Both the position numbers and the translations under genes were made by a program. From positions 26,435-90,434 of the forward strand of contig JAKAWR010000004.1 of the NCBI GenBank assembly GCA_021816935.1: a stretch of DNA of 64,000 nt, given 5' to 3'. This stretch comes from Actinomycetes bacterium. GTDB taxonomy: Bacteria; Actinomycetota; Acidimicrobiia; Acidimicrobiales; JAMCPL01. The notes beneath the pieces are model-generated. The model did no database searches. It was not told the origin of the DNA and worked only from the letters and a program-made list of their open reading frames with translations. Shown piece by piece: positions 18,363-28,160 of the stretch. Position 1 is the stretch's first letter, and every line of letters begins with the position of its first letter.

Positions 18363-19747
18363 GCCTCGGGACAGGGCGCTACATCGCGTATCTCGTAGCG
18401 GCAGTGTTCTTCATTCTGGCGCTGAAGGGACTGTCGAATCCGAAGAAAGCCAGGATTGGCAACATCGGCGGAGCGATCGGGATGCTGATCGCTCTGGTCA
18501 TGGTGTTCACCACTTCCGGGCTGCACAACCTCTGGGAGATCAGCTTGGGAATGGTCGTCGGCGTGGTCGTCGGCGTGCCTGCCGCGAGGTTGGTCAAGAT
18601 GACCGCCATGCCCCAGATGGTGGCGGCTTTCAACGGTGTCGGAGGGGCGGCTGCCGCACTCGTGTCGATCATGTTCTTCTCGTTCATCGACGGCAACCTC
18701 GCGACGCTGGCGACGTACAAGGTGTTCGAGGTGATCTTCGGCGTTGTCATCGGGAGCGTATCGTTTACTGGTTCGATCGTCGCCTTCCTCAAGCTTCAGG
18801 AGATCATGCCGGGAAGGCCGGTTACCTATCGCGGGCAGCAGGCGATCAACGGGGTGATCGGGCTGGCGATACTGGGCTGCGTATTCTACGTTCTTGTCGA
18901 TCCGACGAAGACGGTCATGTTGATCGTGCTCCTGCTGGCGCTCGTTTTTGGGGTCATCTTTACGCTGCCGATAGGCGGTGCCGACGCCCCGGTTCTCATC
19001 TCGCTCCTCAACTCGTTCACGGGCCTATCCGTGGCGGCCACCGGATTCACCCTTCAGTCGATCGTCCTTATCGTGGCCGGTACCCTGGTCGGAGCATCTG
19101 GTACCCTCCTGACCATGTTGATGAGCCAGGCCATGGGCCGCTCTATCCCGAACATCCTTTTCTCGGCGTTCGGTTCCAAGGTCACCGCGAGCGGAGCGAT
19201 GGACAAGGAGGGTAGGTCCGTCAAGTCCGGCACCGCGGAGGACATAGGGACGCTTCTCGCCTATTCGTCCAAGGTGGCGATCGTGCCGGGCTACGGACTG
19301 GCGGTTGCGCAGGCTCAGCACGTTGCCAGGGAGCTTGCCCAGGCGCTGGAAAAGAAGGGCATTGAGGTCTTCTACGGCATACACCCGGTTGCGGGCCGGA
19401 TGCCCGGACACATGAACGTCCTACTCGCCGAGGCCGATGTACCGTATGAGGAGCTGAAGGAGATGGACTCGGCCAACTCGGAGATGTCCACGGTGGATGT
19501 CGTGCTCGTGGTGGGAGCCAACGACGTCGTGAACCCGGCTGCCAAGACGTCGCCGGGGAGCCCTATATACGGCATGCCCATTATCGAGGTCAACCAGGCC
19601 CGGACGGTCGTGTTCCTGAAGCGGTCGATGCGTCCGGGCTTCGCGGGGATCGACAACGACCTTCTTTATGATGAGAAGACGACGATGCTTTTCGGCGACG
19701 CGAAGGAGTCGTTGACCAAGCTTGTCGGAGCGGTGAACGCCGCTTAA
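18359..19747 (+). CDS. pntB: NAD(P) transhydrogenase subunit beta
   Basis: VPGYGLAVAQAQHVARELAQALEKKGIEVFYGIHPVAGRMPGHMNVLLAEADVPY. Confidence 0.95.
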   Translation: MSLGTGRYIAYLVAAVFFILALKGLSNPKKARIGNIGGAIGMLIALVMVFTTSGLHNLWEISLGMVVGVVVGVPAARLVKMTAMPQMVAAFNGVGGAAAALVSIMFFSFIDGNLATLATYKVFEVIFGVVIGSVSFTGSIVAFLKLQEIMPGRPVTYRGQQAINGVIGLAILGCVFYVLVDPTKTVMLIVLLLALVFGVIFTLPIGGADAPVLISLLNSFTGLSVAATGFTLQSIVLIVAGTLVGASGTLLTMLMSQAMGRSIPNILFSAFGSKVTASGAMDKEGRSVKSGTAEDIGTLLAYSSKVAIVPGYGLAVAQAQHVARELAQALEKKGIEVFYGIHPVAGRMPGHMNVLLAEADVPYEELKEMDSANSEMSTVDVVLVVGANDVVNPAAKTSPGSPIYGMPIIEVNQARTVVFLKRSMRPGFAGIDNDLLYDEKTTMLFGDAKESLTKLVGAVNAA

Positions 19748-19801
19748 GCGCTTACGCGCGGTCGGCTTGAGGCACTGGCACTGAGTGTGCGTGCTCTCCG
19801 T

Positions 19802-20830
19802 TCAGGCCAACTTCGCGAACACGAGCTGGCCCTGGCTCGTCTGGCGTGTCGAAGAGACGACTACCTCCACTTGGCTCTCCCCGACCATGTGGGCGGCATC
19901 ATTGACCACAACCATGTCGCCGTTGTCGAGATAGCCAATTGCCTGCCTCGGCTGCTGGCCCGTGGCTACCAGGTCGATCGAGAGGTGCTCGCCGGGCGTG
20001 CGGTCAGCCTGAAGGCTGCGTGCCAGGTTCCTCAGGTCTATGACTGCCAGTCCCTCGGCCACGGCTTCCTGTACGATCCTACCCGAGCAGGTTGCCAGGC
20101 GCAGGCCCAGCCTCTTGGAGAGAATTAACGCCTTGTCCTCAGAGCCAGTGCCTTCGATGATCTCCTTGTCCATTACCGAGACCGTTATGCCGACGCGCCG
20201 CAGCGTCTCCAGCGTGTCCAGGCCCGTGTTCGCCCTACGGGATTTTACCGTGTCAGGACTTTGCGCGAGCGTGTTCAGTTCGTCAATGACGAAGTGAGGC
20301 ACCACCACTGATCGCAAGACGGCTGATCTCCCCAGGGCAGGCAGCGTCCGATCCATCATGGCCGACGTGTCCACGAGGATCGCTTCCGAAGGTGGAGCCT
20401 GGTTCGGATTGAGGAGGTTGCTGAGCCCGAGAGCGTCGATGATCTGGCGACCTTTCGTGACCCCGATCCTTACCCCCGCCGCGGCGAGGACCCATACGAG
20501 GGCACCCACCAGGGGATAGGCGATACTGGACTGCGTGACCACGGCAACCGGGAGAGCAACCATCATCCCGAGAAGTAAACCGAGGATACCGATGATCGAA
20601 CCCGCAAACACTTCGCCCGCGGGCATGGCCTTCAGCCTCTGGACCGCGATCAGGAGCCCTTTGTCGAGCAGGCGGGCAATGATGCCTCCGAGAACGTAGG
20701 CTATTGCCGCTCCGAGAACGAAGCCGATGAGTGGGGCGGAAGATCCGGGAGAGACTCTTGCGGCAATTGTCTTCCCGCCGATCGCGCCGGCAAGGACCAA
20801 GAGCAGTCTCAGTACTTCGACGAAAATCAT
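19802..20830 (-). CDS. Membrane-anchored PIN/TRAM-domain protein
   Basis: ILVDTSAMMDRTLPAL, VVPHFVIDELNTLAQSPD, DKALILSKRLGLRLATCSG, C-terminal TRAM-like GYLDNGDMVVVNDAAHMVGESQVEVVVSS. Confidence 0.9.
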   Translation of the reverse strand: MIFVEVLRLLLVLAGAIGGKTIAARVSPGSSAPLIGFVLGAAIAYVLGGIIARLLDKGLLIAVQRLKAMPAGEVFAGSIIGILGLLLGMMVALPVAVVTQSSIAYPLVGALVWVLAAAGVRIGVTKGRQIIDALGLSNLLNPNQAPPSEAILVDTSAMMDRTLPALGRSAVLRSVVVPHFVIDELNTLAQSPDTVKSRRANTGLDTLETLRRVGITVSVMDKEIIEGTGSEDKALILSKRLGLRLATCSGRIVQEAVAEGLAVIDLRNLARSLQADRTPGEHLSIDLVATGQQPRQAIGYLDNGDMVVVNDAAHMVGESQVEVVVSSTRQTSQGQLVFAKLA

Positions 20831-21038
20831 GCCGCTTTCACCTGAAGTAGGTGGGCCGCAATCCGCCTCCCGGAGGCAGGCCGGAATTATTCCTCACCAC
20901 AGAGCCAGGTTAGCAGTTCGAGAAGGATCAGGAGGCGGGTTAGGGGTGCTATTGCGGAGGTTATTGCACAGCGCGAGAATGTAATGTTACTTTTCGAGGC
21001 GGCTGGGCTGCGATTCCAGAAGGCTCCGGTATGGGCCG

Positions 21039-23033
21039 GTGAGACATTTCCATAAATCGGGAATGGCGGGCGGGATGGAGCGCGTCCGCGCCGTCCTCGG
21101 CTACCTTATCTCGGCCGTCCGCTTCTACTGGGGCATCCTCCTTACGGTCGTACTCGCGGGGGCCGGTCCGGTGCGAGGTATTGCGGCCTTGTCGAAGAGG
21201 TGGGGGATTGGACGACCGTTCGGCTACCTGATCTCGGCCGTCCGCTTCTACTGGGGCATCCTCCTTACGGTCGTACTCGCGGGGGCCGCTCCGGTGCGAG
21301 GTATTGCGGCGCAGGCCAGAGCTTGCGGGGTTGTTGCCAGTCCGAGGCACTCGCGCGACTGGGCTGTCGGGGTTGTCCCGGCGGGTGCGGCGCTGCTGGC
21401 AACTGCTGCGGTAGCGGCCGTTATTTCGGTCGCGACCCTTGGCGGTCCAACGGCTAGCCACCGGCGCCACGGCGTTTCCAATATCGACCATTCGGCCATG
21501 TCGCGAAGCGCGCATTTACCCAACGCTTCCCGGCAGACTTCGGAAGGGCTTGCGGCTCTTGCCAGGATGTTCGAGTCTCAGTCCAGGCAGATGAAGTTGA
21601 AGCGGGCCGTAGCCCTCCCGCTGCCCGAGCCGAAAGCGCTGGCCAGCTCCCCACCCATCTCGCCGAACGAGGTCTTTGCGTTCCTTCCCTACTGGGAGCT
21701 GCCTTCGTACGGGGCTCTTGATTACTCTCAGCTTACAACCGTGGACTACTTCGCAGTCGGTGTCGCGCCGGATGGATCGCTGATTCGGCAGGGTACGGGC
21801 TGGGATGGGCTCACCAGCCAGGACCTTGCCAACGCGGTGACGGCTGCACATTCGGCTCTGGTGAGGGTCGTGCTGACAGTGAGCGACTTCGATCAGGCTA
21901 GCCTGGACTCGCTCCTGTCGCATCCCGTAACAACCGGTGCGAGGCTGGGTCGCCAACTCGTAGCGTTGTTTCCACAATACGGGCTTGATGGGGTGAACTT
22001 GGATCTCGAGGGAACTGGGGCGGCGGACAGGACCGGTCTGGACCGGTTCGTTGCCACAGTGTCCACCACGTTGCGAAGGGCTGACCCGCATTGGCAGGTG
22101 ACGATGGACACCTACGCCTCGTCCGCAAGTGATACTGCCGGGTTTTTCGATGTGGCGGGGTTAGCCTCGAGCGTCGACGCGTTCTTCGTAATGGCCTACG
22201 AGATGGGGTCGCATAGTACGCCGTCGCCGACGTCGCCGCTGTATGGCTCGGAAGGGACCACCGTGGCGACCTCGGTGGCCAGCTACCTGCAGGTGGTGCC
22301 GCCGTCGAAGGTGATCCTTGGTATGCCCTTCTACGGTTACATGTGGCCTGCGGCCGGTCCGGCGCTGGGCGATCCCGCTACAGGTCCGGCTGTTGCCGTG
22401 ACCTATGCATCGGTGGCCCAGGGCGGTTATCCGGTGTACTGGGATCCGAATACCGACACGCCGTGGACGTCCTTTCAGGTGGGCTCCCAGTGGTATCAGG
22501 CGTTTTACGACGATCCGGCATCGGTTACGATGAAGGTCCAGCTTGCCGATGCCAACCATCTGGCGGGGGTGGGTGTCTGGGCATGGGGGATGCAGGGCGG
22601 CTACTCGTCGATGATGCTGGCTGTCGCGGGCCACGGCGAGGTGGTGAGGGGACTCCCCGAAGGCCCTGTCGCGCCGCCGGGATCCCCATCGTCGGGCTCG
22701 CCGCGGCCCGGTTCCGGCTTGGGAACCACCTCCACCACCGGTACGACCTCGACCCCGGGAACCACCTCCACCACCGGTACGACCTCGACCCCGGGAACCA
22801 CCTCCACCACCGGTACGACCTCGACCCCGGGAACCACCTCCACCACCGGTACGACCTCGACCCCGGGAACCACCTCCACCACCGGTACGACCTCGACCCC
22901 GGGAACCACTGCTCCGCCTACGCTGTCGGCTTCACCTCCCACATCTGTCGCCGGGTCTACCTCGACCCCGGGAACTACCTCTACCAAGGGTTCTACCTCG
23001 ACGCCGGCAGGATCCTCGGCGCTCCCGCGCTGA
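21039..23033 (+). CDS. Glycoside hydrolase family 18-type protein with Thr/Ser/Pro-rich tail
   Basis: VFAFLPYWELPSYGALDYSQLTTVDYF, YGLDGVNLDLEGT, FFVMAYEMGSHS, WGMQGGYSSMM. Confidence 0.88.
   Translation: MRHFHKSGMAGGMERVRAVLGYLISAVRFYWGILLTVVLAGAGPVRGIAALSKRWGIGRPFGYLISAVRFYWGILLTVVLAGAAPVRGIAAQARACGVVASPRHSRDWAVGVVPAGAALLATAAVAAVISVATLGGPTASHRRHGVSNIDHSAMSRSAHLPNASRQTSEGLAALARMFESQSRQMKLKRAVALPLPEPKALASSPPISPNEVFAFLPYWELPSYGALDYSQLTTVDYFAVGVAPDGSLIRQGTGWDGLTSQDLANAVTAAHSALVRVVLTVSDFDQASLDSLLSHPVTTGARLGRQLVALFPQYGLDGVNLDLEGTGAADRTGLDRFVATVSTTLRRADPHWQVTMDTYASSASDTAGFFDVAGLASSVDAFFVMAYEMGSHSTPSPTSPLYGSEGTTVATSVASYLQVVPPSKVILGMPFYGYMWPAAGPALGDPATGPAVAVTYASVAQGGYPVYWDPNTDTPWTSFQVGSQWYQAFYDDPASVTMKVQLADANHLAGVGVWAWGMQGGYSSMMLAVAGHGEVVRGLPEGPVAPPGSPSSGSPRPGSGLGTTSTTGTTSTPGTTSTTGTTSTPGTTSTTGTTSTPGTTSTTGTTSTPGTTSTTGTTSTPGTTAPPTLSASPPTSVAGSTSTPGTTSTKGSTSTPAGSSALPR
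22726..22911 (+). repeat. About five 36-bp tandem repeats encoding (TTSTTGTTSTPG)n
   Basis: accacctccaccaccggtacgacctcgaccccggga units. Confidence 0.92.
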
Positions 23034-23105
23034 CGGTCTTGCCCCCCATGTCCGTTACCGGTACGACCCCGGACCCCGGGAACCAGATCCACGACTGGCC
23101 CCTTA

Positions 23106-23198
23106 GGCGCGGTCGCGTAAGTAATGCGATGCTATCGGTGAGTCGGGGACGTTATCCGGCCGGAGAGAGCGCACCTATTACTTGCGCGACGGCGCACC
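23106..23198 (-). mobile_element. MITE-like element, copy B (inverted relative to copy A)
   Basis: 23114-23148 is the exact reverse complement of 16713-16747; similar terminal inverted repeats. Confidence 0.8.
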
Positions 23199-23335
23199 GT
23201 AACCGGGTTCCCGGCGCAGCGCCGCCATCGCCTGGAATTAATGCGGGGTTCGTTGCGTTGCAATGAGGAGTACAGCGAGATGGTCCAGTGGGCTGTCAAG
23301 TTAGGTAAAGCCGAGATCAATGAGGAGTAGCCGAG

Positions 23336-23668
23336 ATGGCTGGAATCCAGAACGCCAATGACCCGACCACTTTCGATGAGGTGGTATTGCAGTCGGAACT
23401 GCCTGTCGTCGTGGACTTCTGGGCCGCATGGTGCGGTCCCTGCAGGATGGTTGCACCGGAGCTCGAAGCGCTGGCGGATGAGCATGACGGAACTCTGAAG
23501 GTGGTCAAAGTGGACGTGGACGCCAATCCAATGGTTGCGGGCCGGTACGGGGTCATGAGCATTCCGACGGTTGCCATCTTCAGGGACGGGGAGATGACCG
23601 CTTCCTCGGTCGGAGCAAAACCTCGTAAGGCGATACGGCGGGACCTCGGGATCCCGGACCCGGTCTGA
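23336..23668 (+). CDS. trxA: Thioredoxin
   Basis: VVDFWAAWCGPCRMVAPELEALA; SIPTVAIFRDGE. Confidence 0.95.
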   Translation: MAGIQNANDPTTFDEVVLQSELPVVVDFWAAWCGPCRMVAPELEALADEHDGTLKVVKVDVDANPMVAGRYGVMSIPTVAIFRDGEMTASSVGAKPRKAIRRDLGIPDPV

Positions 23669-23729
23669 CGTTCTCGCCAGGCCAGCCCATCCCTGGCTCT
23701 TGCGGAGGTGATGGCCTGCGCTGACAGGG

Positions 23730-23880
23730 AGGTTGGTGAGGCAGTCCGCTGTACTGCCGAAAGGAAGGACAGCGGCGTAGCCACGACAAGTATCGGTCCG
23801 CTGGACCGTCGCAAGGAAGGAGTGGCGAGGCACCATTTCACCGGAGATCCCTATCCGCTGAGGCTCTACATTGAGCGCAG
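23730..23880 (+). repeat. Dispersed hairpin/SD/ATGGCGAAGC repeat, copy R1 (two units, 52-nt period)
   Basis: AGTCCGCTGTACTGCCGAAAGGAAGGACAGCGGCGTAGCCACGACAAGTATC then GGTCCGCTGGACCGTCGCAAGGAAGGAGTGGCGAGGCACCA. Confidence 0.85.
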
Positions 23881-23903
23881 GACGGCGATAGACTAAATTC
23901 TCC

Positions 23904-25898
23904 ATGCAGCCATCTCAGCCACTTTCGAGATTCGAGCGCCGGGTTCTCGAAGCGCTGATTGCGAGTTCCTACCCTCCGACGCCAACCGCCCGAGCCACGG
24001 CCTCCAGCGCGGGGGCAGCTCAGGACCCGGGGGATCCGTGGGCGAGCATCGTCGAGGAGGTGATCAAGTGGCTATCGAGGTTCAATCCCCGGGCAAGAAC
24101 GCTGGTCAGAATGATGCTGTTGGGCTACGGGCTGACTCCGGTTGCCTCGCGGCATCTGAAGCCCTACCCCGCACTCACGCCGGAACAACGTGAAGCGTGG
24201 AACGCCGGGAGTAGCTCTACGAGATTCAGGGCGCGGAGGGAGGCGTTCAACGGCCTTCAGTCTCTGCTTGGCGTTGTCTACTCGTCGATGGCGGAGGTGC
24301 AGGCATCGTTCGGCTACGACGGCGCCCCTGCCATGGCCGTCGATTGGACTTCTGTAGCTCCTGCCGGGGAGCTGCCGGTAGTTGCCTATCCCGAGCTGCA
24401 GCCGGGAGCGATGGAGGTGGATGTTGTTGTCGTCGGCAGCGGAGCCGGTGGCGCAGTTGCCGCCTACACTTTGGCAAAGGCGGGCCTTTCGGTGGTTGTC
24501 GTAGAGGAGGGCGGCTACTACAACAGGGATTACTTTCGCTCAGAGGGTGCGATGTCCCGCCTGTCGTCTCTTTACAGGGACAACGGCATTACCAGCACGA
24601 TCGGTAAGCCGGTGATCTCGTTGCCGATGGGGAGGGCGGTTGGAGGGACCACCGTGATCAATTCGGGGACCTGCTTCAGGACGCCAGAAAGCGTTCTCCG
24701 GTCGTGGATGCGGACAGGTATCCCTGGCATATCGCCGGGCGAGATGATGCCGTTCTTCGAGGCGGTGGAGAGCATGATCGGGGTAGGTCCGTCGGACGCC
24801 GAAGCACTCGGGGCGAATGCCGCGGTATTCAGGAGAGGTGCCGAGTCGCTTGGTTACAGCGGAGGCGCGATCAAGCGGAATGCCAGAGGTTGCCACGGCC
24901 ACGGCGTTTGCTGCTTCGGGTGCCCTCTCGACGCTAAGCAGGGAATGCACGTAAGCTACCTTCCTGCTGCCATCAGCGAGGGCGCAAAGATCCTGGCAGG
25001 AGCGAGGGTGGAGAGGTTGCAGATCGAGGACGGGCGCGCTACTGGCGTCGAGGTGCGTATCGGCGATCCGGCTACCGGCGAGAAGAGGGGAACTGTAACG
25101 ATACGTGCGAAGGCGACGGTCCTGGCGGCGGGAGCGGTGTTCACGCCCGCTCTGCTCATGCGCCAGGGGCTGGCGCGATCGAGCGGGCAGCTCGGTCGCA
25201 ACCTGGTTATCCATCCGGGCTCCGGTACCACGGCGCTGTTCGGCGAGAGGCTCGAAGCTTGGAGGGGCGTGATGCAGAGCTGGTACGTTGACGAGAAGCT
25301 GGAAGGTGGGATTCTTCTGGAAGCGACTTTTCCGCCTCCGGGGATCAGTTATTCCGCGGGCTCCCTGCCCTCTGATGGTGCGAAGCGTGCTGGCGGGAGC
25401 GGACCGGGAGATCTGTATCCCTACGTGGCGTCGTGCGGTTCGATCATCTCGGATGAACCGGGCGGACGGATCTCGCTTTTCGGGAAGTCCGGCACACCAA
25501 TGGTCAGGTACTCGCTGTCTGAAGCCGATGCCAGGAAAGTGGTCGAGGGCGTTGCAATGGCGGCCGAGATTTACTTTGCTGCCGGGGCGAAGGAGGTGTA
25601 CACGATGCTTCCCGGCCTGAGCTCCATACATTCACCAAGCGAGGTCCGGCTTGTCAGGGAGGGACGCTACCGGCCTGATCGGCTCAAGCTCTCGGCGTAC
25701 CATCCGATGGGATCTGCTCGCCTCGGAGCGCGACCCTCAGACTCGGTCGTTGGCCCGTGGGGCGCGGTATGGGACTTGCCGGGGGCTTACATAATGGACG
25801 CCTCCATCATCCCGTCGTCGACCAGGGTCAATCCGCAGGTGACCATAATGGCCCTTGCCGCGAGATGCGCAGCCAAGCTGGCCGAAGAGTCTACGTGA
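23904..25898 (+). CDS. GMC-family oxidoreductase
   Basis: VDVVVVGSGAGGAVAAYTLAKAGLSVVVVEEG; GRAVGGTTVINSGTCFRTP; AYHPMGSARLGARPSDSVV; NPQVTIMALAARCA. Confidence 0.9.
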   Translation: MQPSQPLSRFERRVLEALIASSYPPTPTARATASSAGAAQDPGDPWASIVEEVIKWLSRFNPRARTLVRMMLLGYGLTPVASRHLKPYPALTPEQREAWNAGSSSTRFRARREAFNGLQSLLGVVYSSMAEVQASFGYDGAPAMAVDWTSVAPAGELPVVAYPELQPGAMEVDVVVVGSGAGGAVAAYTLAKAGLSVVVVEEGGYYNRDYFRSEGAMSRLSSLYRDNGITSTIGKPVISLPMGRAVGGTTVINSGTCFRTPESVLRSWMRTGIPGISPGEMMPFFEAVESMIGVGPSDAEALGANAAVFRRGAESLGYSGGAIKRNARGCHGHGVCCFGCPLDAKQGMHVSYLPAAISEGAKILAGARVERLQIEDGRATGVEVRIGDPATGEKRGTVTIRAKATVLAAGAVFTPALLMRQGLARSSGQLGRNLVIHPGSGTTALFGERLEAWRGVMQSWYVDEKLEGGILLEATFPPPGISYSAGSLPSDGAKRAGGSGPGDLYPYVASCGSIISDEPGGRISLFGKSGTPMVRYSLSEADARKVVEGVAMAAEIYFAAGAKEVYTMLPGLSSIHSPSEVRLVREGRYRPDRLKLSAYHPMGSARLGARPSDSVVGPWGAVWDLPGAYIMDASIIPSSTRVNPQVTIMALAARCAAKLAEEST

Positions 25899-26001
25899 AA
25901 GGATCGGCCGGTTGGCGCTGCCGGAGGTGTTGCGGGTTGTCGGTGGCCATTGTGCGGTTGCAACGTCCGGTAGCCCCGTAGTCTGGTAGACAGCAGCGGC
26001 C

Positions 26002-27288
26002 ATGCCGGGAATCCTCGTAGTGGCGAACCCGCTCGCCGGAGGCAGGCCGGGCGGCCAGGATGCCGCAGGCGGCGGCGGCGCAAGGCTTGACCGGTTACTG
26101 GGCGAGTTGGAGGCCATTGTCAGGGGATACGGGTTGTCCATGACCCTTTGTGCGCCATCGCTTCCGGCCGGGTTGGAGGGCGAGCTCGCGCGGGATCTTG
26201 CCGGTGTAGGTGCCCATTCCGAGCTCGGCAACGCGTCGTCACCGTCCGGGACGATCCAGCCGGACGGCATGCAGCAACCGGGCATTGGGCAGCAGAGCCG
26301 GCGTCGGACGTACGCGGCGATCGCGAGTGTGGGAGGGGATGGTACCCTCAGTGCCCTGTGCCGGGCACTTGCGAGTATTGCGAGACGGCTGCCGGGAGGC
26401 ATGCCGGGCCTGATCGAGCAGCCGCCGGCACTTCCGCTTCCACCGGTACTGGTGATACCGGCCGGCACGGGGAATTCATTTTACCGGGAGCTATGGGGGG
26501 AGACTCCCTGGCAGGACGCGGTCAAGGCGGCGGCGGAGCACTTGGTAGCCACGACCTCCGCGGCCAAGCCGCGAGCGATCGACCTGGGATGGATCGAGGA
26601 GCTCCGGACGACGTTCGTGCTTGGCGCCAGCGCCGGGTTCTTCCGGTCGGTACTCGATGAGGCGCTCGAGGCGCGCGCTCGGGGCCGGCAAGCACGGGCG
26701 GAACCCATCGTGGCGCGAGATGGCGAGTACGATGACGATCCCGCTGCGGGGTCGAGATCGCTATACGAGGAGGCTGTCACGATGGCGCTGGCGCGTTTCG
26801 AGCCGCCGGTCATGCGTGTCGTGGTGGACGGCGAGCTTCTTGCAGACGGCCCGGTCGTTGCCGTGGCAGTCGGTGGAGGGCGTTACCGGGGAGGGCGCAG
26901 TCCCGTGCTGCCCCGTTCCGATCCGGGCGACGGGCTGCTGGATGTGGCAACCGTAAGGGCAACCTCGGGTGGCGATGTCGTGTCAGCGCTCCTTCCCCTG
27001 CTTGCGGGACAGCTCGACGATCCTGGTGTCAGCTATGTGCAGGGCCGAAAGGTGACGATTTCGGCCGGCCCCGGTGCTATCCTGGCACTCGAACACGACG
27101 GTGAGCCGGACGGCCCCGCGACTGTGCGGGGTGGGGATCAGGTCCGTGGGAACTCGGGTGGTGCCGAGCCAGCCGTAATGGCACGGGCGATGACCGAGGG
27201 GCTTGCAAGCTGCTCGATCAGGGTACTGCCCGCAGCCGTGAGCATGTTCGCTCCCGTCGGCGTGCCGGCCCACCCCATCCGCACCTGA
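26002..27288 (+). CDS. Diacylglycerol kinase family protein
   Basis: ILVVANPLAGG; IASVGGDGTLSALCRAL; VLVIPAGTGNSFYRELWG. Confidence 0.88.
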   Translation: MPGILVVANPLAGGRPGGQDAAGGGGARLDRLLGELEAIVRGYGLSMTLCAPSLPAGLEGELARDLAGVGAHSELGNASSPSGTIQPDGMQQPGIGQQSRRRTYAAIASVGGDGTLSALCRALASIARRLPGGMPGLIEQPPALPLPPVLVIPAGTGNSFYRELWGETPWQDAVKAAAEHLVATTSAAKPRAIDLGWIEELRTTFVLGASAGFFRSVLDEALEARARGRQARAEPIVARDGEYDDDPAAGSRSLYEEAVTMALARFEPPVMRVVVDGELLADGPVVAVAVGGGRYRGGRSPVLPRSDPGDGLLDVATVRATSGGDVVSALLPLLAGQLDDPGVSYVQGRKVTISAGPGAILALEHDGEPDGPATVRGGDQVRGNSGGAEPAVMARAMTEGLASCSIRVLPAAVSMFAPVGVPAHPIRT

Positions 27289-27374
27289 CCGTCCCCGCTG
27301 TCTTCGATGCGTTTGGCCGCGTGGTTGGCCGCACCGGCTGGTCCGCCGGGCCAACGGGCGCGACCGGAACGGTA

Positions 27375-28160
27375 TCAGTGACCCAGAGCAGGCGCCGTCT
27401 TGTCGAGCTTGCCCTCGAAGCGGTAGCCGACTCCGCGGATCGTGGTGATCAGTTTCGGCACGGACGGATTGACTTCGAGTCTGGCCCGGAGCCGCTTGAT
27501 GTGCACGTCGAGCGTCTTTGTGTCACCCACGTAGTCAGCGCCCCAGGCCCTGTCGATCAGCAGGTCGCGCGTGAGTACCTTGCCTGCATTGCGAATTAGG
27601 AGCTCGAGGAGCTTGAACTCTTTGCGCCGGAGGACGACTTCGATTCCCCCTACGAAAACACGGTGGCTGTCCGTGTCCACAACCAGATATCCAGCCTCGG
27701 CGAAGCCGGATACGGATGCCGACAAAGCTTCGCTCGGGGTGGCGGCGGTGGGATTATCGTGCAGTTCTGCCGTACGTCGGAGGACCGCGCGCATTCGTGC
27801 GACCAACTCGCGCAGGCGGTAGGGCTTTGTCACGTAGTCGTCGGCCCCGAGTTCCAAACCGACGACCAGGTCCAGTTCGCTGTCCTTGGCTGTGACCATG
27901 ATGATTGGCGTGGACGAGCGCTCTCGGATGCCCTTGCAGACGTCAATGCCGGACATCTTCGGAAGCATGAGGTCGAGAAGAACCAGGTCGGGATCCTCGG
28001 AGTCGAACACTTGCAGCGCCTCGATCCCGTCTCTGGCCACCGTAACGGCGAAGCCCTCCCGGGGAAGCCCTGCAGAGAGCGCTTCCACGAACGACTCTTC
28101 GTCGTCGACGACGAGAACGAGGGGCGGCTTGCCCTCCCCGGCTTCAGCCGGGGGTTCCAT
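27375..28160 (-). CDS. OmpR/RegX3-like response regulator
   Basis: VLVVDDEESFVEALSAGL, DLVLLDLMLPKMSGIDVCKGIRERSSTPIIMVTAK; winged-helix C-terminus. Confidence 0.92.
   Translation of the reverse strand: MEPPAEAGEGKPPLVLVVDDEESFVEALSAGLPREGFAVTVARDGIEALQVFDSEDPDLVLLDLMLPKMSGIDVCKGIRERSSTPIIMVTAKDSELDLVVGLELGADDYVTKPYRLRELVARMRAVLRRTAELHDNPTAATPSEALSASVSGFAEAGYLVVDTDSHRVFVGGIEVVLRRKEFKLLELLIRNAGKVLTRDLLIDRAWGADYVGDTKTLDVHIKRLRARLEVNPSVPKLITTIRGVGYRFEGKLDKTAPALGH

Noticed and set aside
22343-23266. Overlapping long ORFs in other frames across the GH18 tail repeats (e.g. RYDLDPGNHLHH repeats; minus-strand VEVVPVVEVVPG)
   Set aside because: A 36-bp repeat without stops keeps several frames open automatically; the GH18 frame explains the region.
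23730-23880. R-family repeat as a c-di-GMP-I riboswitch
   Set aside because: CGAAAGGAAGG and GCGTAGCCACG are superficially similar to the GEMM consensus, but the expected helices and conserved joining segments could not be placed; R is treated as an unassigned family.
24540-25631. 363-aa minus-strand ORF inside the GMC oxidoreductase
   Set aside because: Shadow ORF; the + strand frame has FAD-binding and GMC motifs.
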